The position numbers and the translations under genes were made by a program. A DNA stretch of 64,000 bases from Membranipora membranacea (Eukaryota; Bryozoa; Gymnolaemata; Cheilostomatida; Membraniporidae). The stretch is taken from contig OU612072.1 in NCBI GenBank assembly GCA_914767715.1, positions 26,288,001-26,352,000 on the forward strand, written 5' to 3'. Of the stretch, positions 25,345-35,312 are shown piece after piece; within the stretch, counting starts at the first letter, position 1, and each line of letters starts with the position of its first letter. The notes beneath the pieces are model-generated. The model was given only the letters and a program-made list of their open reading frames with translations. It had not been told where the DNA came from and did no database searches.

Positions 25345-25645
25345 AGGTAAGATCAATGAATCCATTGTTCATGAGATAATCTGTCAGGCGTTTTGCCAGA
25401 ACACTGAAGAATATCTTGCCTTCTAAATTTAGCAGTGATATTGGTCTAAACTGCCCTAGGTCCTCCACCTTATCCTCTTTTGGTATATACACACCATTCG
25501 CACAACACCACTCATCTGGGATCTTGCCAGACTTCAAGATTTGTTTGAGCACTTTTGTCAAGATCTTCAGTGTGCCTGGACATTTCTTGTTTAGCTTATA
25601 ACTGATGCCATTAATACCTGGCACACTTTTGGCACTTTTCATATA
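25345..25645 (-). mobile_element. LINE reverse transcriptase fragment (N-terminal RT blocks)
   Basis: The - strand translates without a stop through typical non-LTR RT motifs: SVPGINGISYKL, then IPDEWCCANGVYIPKE, then FRPISLLNLEGKIF and VLAKRLTDYL. These are the fingers and start of the palm; the YADD catalytic part is missing, so the element is dead. It starts and ends abruptly in U5 flank sequence. The motif style fits a CR1/Rex1/L2-like clade common in marine invertebrates, a tentative placement. Confidence 0.8.
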
Positions 25646-25838
25646 TGCAGTATGTTGAGGCTACCCTAACCTTTGCGGAATTCATCAATCATAAAGAGTG
25701 TCAATATTTAGTGGCACTTAATTCCTCTTGAGAATGTCTAATTGCTATCTATCACAAGAGAAGTAAAGACTACAGAAGAACTATTACAATTCATTGATGA
25801 CTAATTGATTTTATTATTAATTGGTGAGAAAAATAAGG

Positions 25839-25845
25839 TATAAAA
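25839..25845 (+). promoter_or_regulatory. TATA box of gene A5
   Basis: GGTATAAAAGGCCC lies 70 nt upstream of the A5 start, with the same leader as A1 and A2. Confidence 0.75.
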
Positions 25846-25908
25846 GGCCCTGCTGTTGTGATGACAATCAACATTCAACATTTGGATTCACAAGGAAGAC
25901 TTACTAAA

Positions 25909-26784
25909 ATGGGTGAGTTACAAGCTACGATAATTTTCCTGATAATATGATGTGAGCAAAGGAACAAACCATGATTTTGAATCTTCATTTTCCTGGGTTG
26001 GAGTTAAAAAAAAAGAATTTTTCCCATATTTTAGCTTTTAATCTGTTCACATAGTCGAGAAATTTGATCCTTTATAATCATTAATATTAATATTTTTAAT
26101 ATTGATTATCGTTACTTTATATTTTTCAGCTATGACAAAATTTATCATCCTGTCTGTCGCCGCTGTGGCATGTGTTAGCGCTGGTTACCAGCGCTCTGCG
26201 TACAAGGCACCTGTCCGAACTCACTACCAAGCACCTGCACCAGTATACTATCCTACTCCCGCAAAGCAATACTACAATGGTGAGTTAATTATACTCATTA
26301 TCCTGATTATTGAGTGTTACGTAATATCAAACCGACGAGGATCAATTAAAAAATTATGATTTTTTTCCTAAATCATGAATACGTCAAATTAAGATTTATC
26401 GAAAAAAAAAGATGTTTACTAGATTTTTTCTAAATCATTGATTTGGAAAACAAATTGATATAATTATGAAACTTCCCAAAACTTCCCAAAACTTCCCGAA
26501 ATCTTCCCTAAAACTTCTTAATACTGAAACCGGACTCACTTGTTGGTTAATATTCTTAACTGTCAGTAATTGTCCATTTATACATTTATTTTTCGATCTT
26601 AGAACCAGCACCGCATTACAACGCAGGACCGCATTACAACCACGGTCCAAAGGACAACCATGGACACCAATATAACCATGGCCGACAACATAACCCATCA
26701 CCAAGTTACAACCATGGCCGACAATATTACCCAGCACCAAAGTACAACCGAGGAGCCCAGTACAACACACACCAAAAGTACTAA
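25909..26784 (+). CDS. Secreted Tyr/His/Pro-rich repeat protein A5
   Basis: Exons 25909-25912, 26130-26279 and 26603-26784 give 111 aa. The signal peptide is residues 1-19 (Ser10 replaces Ala). The mature chain starts Gly-Tyr-Gln-Arg; exon 2 closely matches A3 (VRTHYQAPAPVYY). Exon 3 is the short 182-nt form with YNHG repeats and a KYNRGAQYN near the end. The exon 2/3 split codon is GAA (Glu), as in A4, whereas A1-A3 have AAA (Lys). Intron 2 holds three or four AAAACTTCCC repeats near 26,466-26,515. AATAAA is at 26,981-26,986. No mature Cys; Tyr- and His-rich, so DOPA or metal cross-linking is possible but unproven. Confidence 0.86.
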
Positions 26785-27291
26785 ATTATGCTTCGCATAC
26801 AATATGATTACAGAATACTTCGCAAAATGTCATTTAATGCTTTTCATACATTATGACCGAGAACTTGAAAACTTGAATTTTAAAAACTATTTGGTCAATA
26901 CACCCTCTACTAATAGTTTTTTTCTTTAGTTGAAACTAATTGTTTTATTTAATTAACACCAACTTTAACTCTTAATTTTAAATAAAATGTTATTGCACGC
27001 AAATCGGTATTCATGCTTTTTGTGGTAGACTTCGCTAACAGGTTGTACAGACTTTGAAGGGTGGCTGTACTGGATTAATGCTTGAGGGCCGAATGATGGC
27101 AGCAATGGCGAAGTGATGTGATATCTTGCTTTTATTATTGTACCCTGTATAACAAGGAAAGTGTGATTAAAACGTGTGTATGTCAATATGTCAATTAACA
27201 AAATGACATGACATGATAACGGTATAGAAATAGAAAGCTTGTGAGAATAAAAATAGTACAGATCAAATAAAAGCTGGCAATAATTATAAAC

Positions 27292-27362
27292 TCCAGTGAA
27301 TCAAAAACCGCAGGCACTATAACTATCATTGAACTGTCCTCTCTGTATATCCTTACTCTGTG
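27292..27362 (-). mobile_element. Solo terminal repeat of the 705-bp MITE family
   Basis: These 71 nt match the right terminus of the foldback element at 52,741-53,445 (CCGCAGGCACTATAACTATC, then CCTTACTCTGTG). The rest of the element is absent here. It lies inside a 780-bp stretch found in U5 but not in U4. Confidence 0.75.
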
Positions 27363-28620
27363 ATAGTATGTTAGTGAGATCACAGAATGGTGTTGTGATT
27401 TGAGAAGTCATTGAGTGCTGATCATCTACAAATAAATTGACAATTATAAGTTTTGAACATTGAAAAAGATGGCGCTGCTGCATTTACATAATTAACATTG
27501 TCATTAGAATTTTATATCAAATTGCGATAATGTTCAAAATCATCTATATCAACTATAATAAATTTATCACAATTAGTCTTACTTACATGTTAGATAGTAT
27601 CAAATAGTGTAGGCTTAAAACTCCATAAATTAGAATAGGAGAAGGTATGAAGGTATAAAGTTTCTTTGTTACGAATGTGCCAGGTTGGCAGTTCAAATGA
27701 CACTGATGTTTAAAAAAATGGTATGATGGTCTGAGTTTATATCTATTGTTATGCGAATGTATGTATGTTATTAAAAGCTGTACTGTACTGTACTGCAGGA
27801 TAAGTGATAATTTAAAATGGAACACTTAATAATACCAAAACAGGAGCTCTCATGTGATATGGAAGAACTAATTTTAATTTTTAACGAGCCTCATGCAATT
27901 GTTCATCCGGACATTATTAGTGTGGTCAGCTTTTTGTTTGACTAGTGACACCTACCTGTTTCAACGCAAAGGAGTATTTCCCACCTAAAGTGTCTAAAGC
28001 TGAAGATTTCAGGAGGGTACAACTGCAATATTCATCTAGTGAAACATATTAAACAGGCTTGCATATTTATAATACCATAACCTAGATAAGGTGTGCCACT
28101 AGGAATAGCACATACATAACTGAAAGGAAACAATTAGCAATGCCGTGTGTCTATTATCATAAGCTTTATAATATTCAGCATTGACAGGTATACCTCAAGT
28201 ATGCTGCATTTTGAGCCTCTGAGATAATCTCAATCTTTCAATACAAGAATGATGGTAGTATTAATGAAAACCCAGTAGTAGATCACACTTAGGTGAGTGA
28301 TAGTCTAGCCAAGCGCATGATCCTATTGATTTACACTCTTACAACAATATCTACAGCTAAAAATTACAACCAGTCGGGACTGTGTCCTCGCACTCTTACT
28401 CTGCCCCCTACGGTTGTGGGTTTATTATTGTGAATAAAGGAGAGAAGCTTAAAATGTAAAGTGTAAGTCTCTGTGTCTTCTTGAGTTGAACCGTTTATGA
28501 GTACCTTGCAAGGCAGCTATTTGCATGTTATAGGTTTTGATTTATTGAGAAACCTATCAATGCATGCATCCACTCAATCATCCGTGTGGTCTGCCTTGTC
28601 ACACCGCCGTATGACAAGTT

Positions 28621-30370
28621 ATCAGTGACTATGTTGTCATACCGCTTATTGTATCACAAGACTACACTTAGCATTCTTCATATCATATCAGAGTTGCACC
28701 CCCGGTTGAGCGGTTGGCATGTCATTTTAAACAATGGCAATTTGATTAAGGATCTGTCCCTAAATTCTAATAGCTATAGAGTTTACGGCAATTATACTGG
28801 AAGTTATAGAGATGTTGATAAACCTCTCCACCCATTTGAAGTATTGGATGTGAAATTCAAAGCATGAAGGATTCTAGTATTGGTAAACTTCACCTCACAT
28901 TTTTTCAAACCCAGCAGCATTACATGAGGGTGATAGAAGGAGAGATCAGGATTGCTTATTACTAGAATTGCATGTTCCGGCCCAGACTCATAATGCACAC
29001 TTTAAAACAGAAATTTCAGAATTGGACCATTATGCAGCACACAAATCTGATGATCAGCCTTTACCTTGTATGGTCGCAAAATCACAGATAAGCTGATTTT
29101 TCCTTACCCATACCAGTGAAATGACTTACAAATAATTTCAGTACTTAGTATTCTGATGTAAGATTGTTATTGAGAGGCTGATGAAATTGAGGGAAGGCCG
29201 ACAGGGTTTCTGTAGATGGTGACAGTCAAGTGGATGAGTGTCTGTGTGGTTAAAGCTTTTATCTCACTCCAATGGAATAAGATATCTGGCATATATCTTA
29301 TCACACTCGACCAGCAGCATATTTACACTCGAAGAATGATCCAACGCCTAGTGAGAACATCACCCTGTTAATAAGTAAAGTTGTGCAATATTTTCTGTAC
29401 CACTCATAATATCATTATTATAAAAGTAAATTGCCAATCTTCCGTTGAGAAATATTGAAATTGAAATGAATATATATGCAGGGTGAGGTGAATCTCTTCA
29501 ACCATGCACATTCTGTCAGAGTCAGCAGTTCTTTTGTAAAAATATGCTACTTAAGGCTTGTGAAAATATATTTTCCAAAATCACTAAGGGAGAAAATATC
29601 TTGACCAATGGATATGCATCATCTACTTAATTTTGTACAAAACACTCATAAATTTATATTATTATTTACATTTATATTATATATGTATTATATATATTCA
29701 GAAAAAAACTCAAACTATTATGGTAAAAACTCCACAATAAACAATTCATGACCCACAAGTTTTACGAAATCTATCGGAGCAAAATTTAATTGGTTGCATT
29801 AGGTGGGACCATGTAGAAAGTGGAAAATAACGAGCCATCTATTTCAGGACATACTTAATGGTATCAAGTATGAGCTTCCTTTTCTGATTAATGTCTTAGC
29901 CTATGGAAGTGTAGATATTTGGGCCAGCTGTCATTCCATTAGTTATTTTGGAGACCGAGTAATTTAGTGACATATTCCCAGCAATAAAATTGATTGATTA
30001 TGTTTGAACAGTAGAGGATGTGTGATTTATTACAGTATATTAACTCACCCCCCCCCAATCTAGCTATTATTTACACCCTATGGGAACTGTAACTAATAAG
30101 CAGCCAAAGAACAAAATACCTGTTGGCACGTTTACAATTCCCAGGTTGCTGGTAGAGACGATCGCCGGCAGAGTTTGAAAAGATTTTCGTTCAGTAAGTA
30201 ATTTCTAGCGGTACTTCAGTTTAGATGAGTCTGGTGGACAATGATGAAAGTAGGATTTTAATTTCAGTCTACATAATAGATTGGTTATTATGGTAGAAGG
30301 CAAGTTATTTTGTACCTGGTGTTCCATCCTTCTGTCTGGTTATTTGTACGAGGGTTGTCCGTTAATGTTG
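28621..30370. other. No gene seen
   Basis: AT-rich sequence with a TAT-rich tract near 29,650-29,700 and a C-run near 30,048-30,057. The longest open frames lack domain, signal peptide or splice context. A motif TACGAGGGTTGTCCG near 30,347 resembles Tc1/mariner-type ends, but I found no partner end. Confidence 0.5.
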
Positions 30371-31303
30371 CCTGGTGGACATTCAAGATGTCTGGTTGGA
30401 AAGTTGCTGGATTATCGACATTCCCTATGTAAACTCGATTAAAATAGTCGAGCAGCTGCTCCAAGCCTGCAAAATAAAGTATAATAAATTATGTAGTAGA
30501 AGTACCACAAATACAACAATGGAGAAAGGACATTACAAGCTGAGAAGTTTCTCTCATACAATTTAGATGAACTCCGGTAAATACAACTTTGCTAACAGAT
30601 TTTGGTTACATAAATTAATCAATTAATTAAGACAAGCCCTGGCTGACTGGTTGAAGGATCATGTGTCATATTCAAATCACATTGATGGGGTTATAGTTGG
30701 GCAACACTTGAATTTGGGAGTACCTGCCTTGCAAGCCAATGGAGGAAATAGGGACCATCCGTTTCCATTTTAATTGAACAAACCTACTTCATCAAGGAGC
30801 GCTCTCTTACTCGTATCAGTATATCATATTAAAATTAGGTAGGGGTACAACTGAATTTCATTTTTGCATTTATCATACACTGAAGCGTTTATGCGCAAGT
30901 AATATATACATACCTGGTGCATTGTCTGGTATATTTTGGCGTGGAATGCCATTCCAGCATTCACTTGCTGCAGAGGCAATAGCTTGACTGCTTCCTCTCG
31001 AGAGTAAAGGTCCACCAGCCCTAACCGCTGAATCCTCCTCCATGTGGACTGTTAAATAATTGAAAACCCAAAAAAAATGAAAATATCAAAAATGCAAAAC
31101 TGCTCGCAGCTGACGATCTACCTGTTAAATTTAAATGGGGTGTCATGGAGATACCCATAGCAGTGGATTCATGATTTTCACAGGATATGTTTTTCGAACC
31201 TGTCATCCGACAAAAATTATAAACGCTTAATCTGATGTTGTTGGTGATAATCCCACCTGTACTAGGTAACAGTATGCAGTTATGCAGATTTTTTGAACCA
31301 ATT

Positions 31304-31574
31304 TCACCTGACAAAGATGGTAAAAGCAGCCACAGATTGCAGCATTTGGTATTTTTCATCCATGAACCATCTATCTCGAGTGCAAAGGTACTGTAATGCC
31401 ACATTAGATGCGAAGATAACTGTCCTGGCTCCCTGGGTTCTGTTATCGTAGAGAACGAATCTTTGCGGATCGTCTTCAAAAGTTGTCCAAATATCAGGAT
31501 CAAACACCAGGTCCTCCATATTGTTGGGCAGAGGGGGCAAGGCCTGTCTTCTCCTTCTAGACACAACCCAGTGC
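31304..31574 (-). pseudogene. MULE-like transposase exon, truncated
   Basis: On the - strand an acceptor (TTTTAG) precedes an open exon reading HWVVSRRRRQALPPLP, then VIFASNVALQYLC, then WFMDEKYQM. This matches the N-terminal transposase pattern of FLYWCH/MULE-type animal transposons, where WFMDGTF is usual and Asp is part of the DDE active site. Here GTF is replaced by EKY, and homology ends soon after at a stop. The later catalytic residues are missing. The FLYWCH exon upstream on the same strand (32,849-33,091) supports one transposon relic. A further - strand open stretch near 30,920-31,045 could be another decayed exon but is not recognisable. Confidence 0.55.
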
Positions 31575-32179
31575 CTAAAAGTACAAATGTATCACCATGT
31601 GCTTTTCTCCTTGAAAGATAATAATTCAAATAATTCAACCTTCAATCTATAAACTTTGCAGTTTGGTGGACATTGGTAGCTCTGTTGGACAGGTCCATCT
31701 TCATTGATGGAGGTTCCTTCAAAATGAGACTCATAATTAAAAGGATGATCCCAATGAGATATCGGATTTTGATCCTACAGTGCCAGTTCAAGTTAATTCT
31801 AAGGATTAGACTCTCTCAAAGCGCTACCTATGATACCAAGGTTCAATGCCTTCAGCTGTCTGCTCTTTTAAAGGAGGCTGACAACTTCAACTAGTACTTA
31901 TGGCCAAATTTCCCCGTCTATCTTTTTTTTTTCAGCTCACGGCTCTCCCCATCATGGGTACATCTAAATACCTTAGCACCCACCAATATATACAACCATC
32001 AAATTCGGCAAAAACACAATGTGTTTGTGAAGAAGTTTTAAAAATTGTCTCTTTTGAGTTCTCTTGGCTACTGCCGTTCTTGACCGTTGTTGTCATATTC
32101 ATTCTCATTTATACTTCAATATTGTCGTAAATTCGAAAGTTTTGATCCTGCAACTCATAGCCAATGTGCAAGCTCTTAA

Positions 32180-32206
32180 ATAATAATAATAATAATAATA
32201 ATAATA
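32180..32206. repeat. (AAT)n microsatellite
   Basis: Nine AAT/TAA units in a row, between the LINE fragment and the MULE relic. Confidence 0.95.
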
Positions 32207-32549
32207 CAGCTTATTTATGAAATGCTTAATAAAATTGTTTATACAATAAAACAAAGATTTCTAAGCGCTGTACATGATAAAATGTGAGATAAAATATTCG
32301 GTATAGAATAATTAAAAAATTAAATAAAAGTGTACATAAAATCTGACAACCGATACGAGCCAATACGATGACCAGCTAAGGAGATCAGAAAATATAAACA
32401 AATGCTAAATATGGTCCACCTCCCGTCCACTCGGAAACTTTGATCTTCTACCACTGTGAGTGTTTTCTTCCTGGAAATTGCCCTGCAGCTGTTTCAGGTA
32501 CCGTCTTAAATTTCATCGGTTAGATTCTAAGTCCTGTCACATGATATTG

Positions 32550-32800
32550 TCGGTAGGTCTTTTAAATCTTGACCTGAATGCCAAAATTTACACACAAACA
32601 GTCTTCATTGACTTTAGCAGTGCATTTACCACCATTGACAGCACCCTCATGATTGAGAAACTGAAAGATCAAAGTGTCTACTCTAGCATCACTACCTGGA
32701 TTTTCAGTGTTCTCACATAGGCCTACAGAACACAACCGTAACCGTTGGTGGCGATGTATCAACACCAGCAGAAACACAAGTTTACAGAACCTACAAAACT
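32550..32800 (+). mobile_element. LINE reverse transcriptase fragment (palm entry)
   Basis: The + strand encodes TVFIDFSSAFTTIDSTLMIEKL and WIFSVLT, the region holding the first catalytic Asp of non-LTR reverse transcriptases (usual form FIDFSSAFNTI). After a stop and frame change it continues as TTVTVGGDVSTPAE, matching the next block. It is dead and short, and lies on the opposite strand between the two MULE exons, so it inserted into that transposon or joined it by rearrangement. The left end is unclear. Confidence 0.7.
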
Positions 32801-32848
32801 TTTCTTTAATGGTTGATCTATTATTTTAATTTATCAAAACAGACTTAC

Positions 32849-33091
32849 CCCTGGCATCTCAAGGTCCACTGATGTTTTCAGTGTTCCAGTGCATTTCCAC
32901 TTTCCCTTCTCACTGCAGCTCCAGTACACTGATGTGGCAGTAGTTTTTTTTTTAATATAAGAGTAACCGTTGCGATAACATTTTCTGCCGGAAAAAGACA
33001 TTGAATGTGAGAGCTGGTGATTGCGGTCCTTAAAGAATGTTACCTGCACCTTTGCATTTTCACTAACAGGCCTTGTCCATTTAGGATGCAT
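32849..33091 (-). pseudogene. FLYWCH zinc-finger exon of a MULE-type transposon
   Basis: The - strand frame contains the FLYWCH pattern: VTFFKDRNHQLSH, GYSYIKKK, then YWSCSEKGKWKCTGTL, with Phe, Leu, Tyr, Trp and two Cys in order. It ends at a good splice donor (CAGG then GGTAAGTC at 32,848). FLYWCH fingers bind DNA and in many invertebrate genomes are the N-terminal part of MULE transposases; the - strand MULE-like exon downstream fits this. The final His of the finger cannot be placed confidently because it would lie in the next exon. It could be a host FLYWCH gene exon, but the neighbourhood argues for a relic. Confidence 0.6.
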
Positions 33092-33099
33092 CTATTTTT

Positions 33100-34020
33100 C
33101 GAGTGTATGTCACACTCGGCCAATGTATGTTTTGGATAAAATAAGTTTTAAAAAAACAATTATTAGATGGTACTGCAATAAAATTTACAAACAGAAGCTC
33201 ATCAATATTGGTTCCTTGTCTACTATTAATGGCAATGTTTGTGGGTAGTAATTATACATACAAGGCCTTCAGTATAAGGCATACAATGATTGTATATCAA
33301 TCAATTGTTTTTGTCAGGTTTTCACAACTTGTGTACCTGTTTATGTGAATTGTTATATCATTGACTACTCATTCATTCATTCATTTTACTACCTGAAGAC
33401 ATGACAATGAGTCCCTCTCACTCCTTGGATGCACTACCAAGTAGCAAATGGCGCTTTAACTTAACTTAATCTCTTTCGATTAAAATGGTGATGTAGCGGT
33501 ATATCCCGTGTCTCTGCTAATAGTTGCATGACTATGAGCCTTGAAGAAAAATCTCTTTTTGGCTCATATTTTTGCTATTTTGAAGACTGAGTTGAGTAAA
33601 ATGTATCATATTTCGCAAAATGTCTCTGTATGTGCATGTTTTTGCTTCCATTGGCAGTTGGAGATCTCCATTCCTGTAAATTGTAAATAGTGTCCTGCTA
33701 TATTTGAATCAAGCACCCTATTCAGTTTGGTAACAGATCGCAGAAGAATACACTCTTGTTGAACTGTACTTTGATTGGATTTTCCAAATAAAACGGGAGA
33801 TATGATGGCATCAGATCAGAAAAATGGGTATGATACACCCAATGTTTAGTTCATTGATACACCATTCCATTGGTCTAAACAAGGGTTGCTATATCTGTGA
33901 CCAAGCCCAAGGACTGAAATTGACTAATTTGTTGCTGTCACTGCTGAGGTGTGTACTTCTCATCAAAAGTCACTGGATTGCACCTGTCAATGTCCAATTT
34001 AAAATCTTGAAGGATGATGT
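33100..34020. other. No gene seen
   Basis: AT-rich DNA with a short ATTC repeat near 33,370-33,387. A frame of 68 codons at 33,824 runs into the MITE at 34,021 and has no supporting feature. Confidence 0.5.
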
Positions 34021-34475
34021 CACAGAGTAAGGATATACAGAGTGGACACTTCAATGATAGTTATAGTGGGGGAAAATTGTGCACAGCTGGATGCCAAAAA
34101 CTCATTATCTCTATATGTTGTAATGGCATTTTTCTTGCAGACATCCTTACCTTTGATGGGCCATAATTCATTCTGTATTTACCCTAAAGACTGATTTCCA
34201 ACTTTGTTGGAATGTCCAAGCTATACACCATATTGTTGTCATTTTTTGCTAGGATTCATAGGCTAAGAGTAATCCAGGTTTTTGAAATGAGTTTTGTCAT
34301 ACAGATTTACACGTGACAATTGATAGACCGCTGGTCATCAAAGTTAGGAAATGTCCATGCATTGACCTAAGCCCTATGTAAATCTATATGATAAAACTCT
34401 TTTTAAAAACCTGGATTACTCATAGCCTATGTATCCTAGCAAAAAATGACAATAATATGGTGTATAGCTTGCTTA
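34021..34475 (-). mobile_element. Truncated copy of the palindromic MITE
   Basis: Starts exactly with the terminal CACAGAGTAAGGATA and matches, in inverse orientation, the right arm, loop and part of the left arm of the element at 52,741-53,445. The far terminal repeat is missing after about 34,475. Confidence 0.8.
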
Positions 34476-34940
34476 GTTGTGCCCTACCCTCCCAAAAAAT
34501 CAGCCACATGGTATTTTAACCATTTTAGTGATCCCTAAATTTGGGCGCCAGCAATGTTTTCTCAGCCTCCCTTCAGGTCTTATCATTTTGCCAATATAAT
34601 CTGAATAACTTCAATAGGATTCTGACGGAGGAAGCTAACAGCCTTAATTGTGATCCTGAATTCCTCCCCAATATCCATCAAAACCCTCTTGCTAACTTCT
34701 AATATCAACACAAATTCGCCTTGAATTGAAACTACCTGGTTGCAAATTTTATTATCAGGAAATGCCTAGAATTGTATGGGAATATTCAGTAATGATTAAA
34801 TGGTTGACATTAAATCATGACACTTACTAATAATGTTGAATGATATACTCGTTGTTAAATTAATTAAATCATTATTGACAAAAAGGTAGTGAGTCAACAG
34901 CTATTCAATACTTAATCATATCGGTTATAACATTCGAAGG

Positions 34941-35018
34941 TATAAGAGGCATGGATGTGTGAATTAACAGCATCATTCACACGTTGGACTCAGCAGGAAA
35001 GCTGAAAATCATGGAAGA
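34941..35018 (+). promoter_or_regulatory. Orphan promoter and leader exon of the cluster type
   Basis: TATAAGAGGC at 34,941, then a leader CATCATTCACACGTTGGACT resembling the A-gene leader, then ATGGAAGA followed by a GTGAGT donor at 35,019. ATG is 70 nt from the TATA box, as in A1. No matching signal-peptide exon with CTATGACA follows within the next 2 kb. It looks like the surviving 5' end of a lost family member. Confidence 0.5.
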
Positions 35019-35312
35019 GTGAGTATATGAAAAATATCACTTGCGATAGCACACTTTAGTCAAACACAGTGTCTTGATCTTTTGACAAAGATTGATAGTA
35101 TCTTTTGATCTTATATATATATACTATAAAATGGAAGCATACATATTTGGACCGAAGCCAACATGAAGCTGCTAGAGAGCACAATCATTGTACTGTAACA
35201 GCTGGCGATCGAAAAAGTTCACCTGAAAAATGCCTGGATTTGTTGGACAAATCTAGCCCATTGATACTACAGCATAGTACACAATGGCCTCACTTCAATT
35301 TTGAATATTTTT

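Larger units (their letters stand above)
24211..28620 (+). repeat. Duplicon unit U5
   Basis: Fifth copy. Flank 24,211-25,340, then a LINE fragment replacing about 1 kb of flank, then the promoter and gene A5. Downstream, 27,050-27,830 is foreign relative to U4; homology resumes at 27,840-28,290, and a decayed remnant of the B frame is visible near 28,430-28,620. SINE S1 is absent. The piece near 24,480-24,650 contains a short internal duplication of a 'tcctcattcgtgcagcggtg'-type segment. Confidence 0.6.

Noticed and set aside
28586-28867. 93-codon open frame at the end of U5
   Set aside because: It begins in a decayed remnant of the B frame and runs into unrelated sequence; no supporting feature.
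30347-30361. Tc1/mariner-like terminal motif TACGAGGGTTGTCCG
   Set aside because: No matching inverted end or transposase fragment found nearby.
31021-31638. 205-codon open frame, the longest in the window
   Set aside because: It reads a different frame from the MULE-like exon it overlaps, and its sequence shows no domain; the transposase frame explains the region better.
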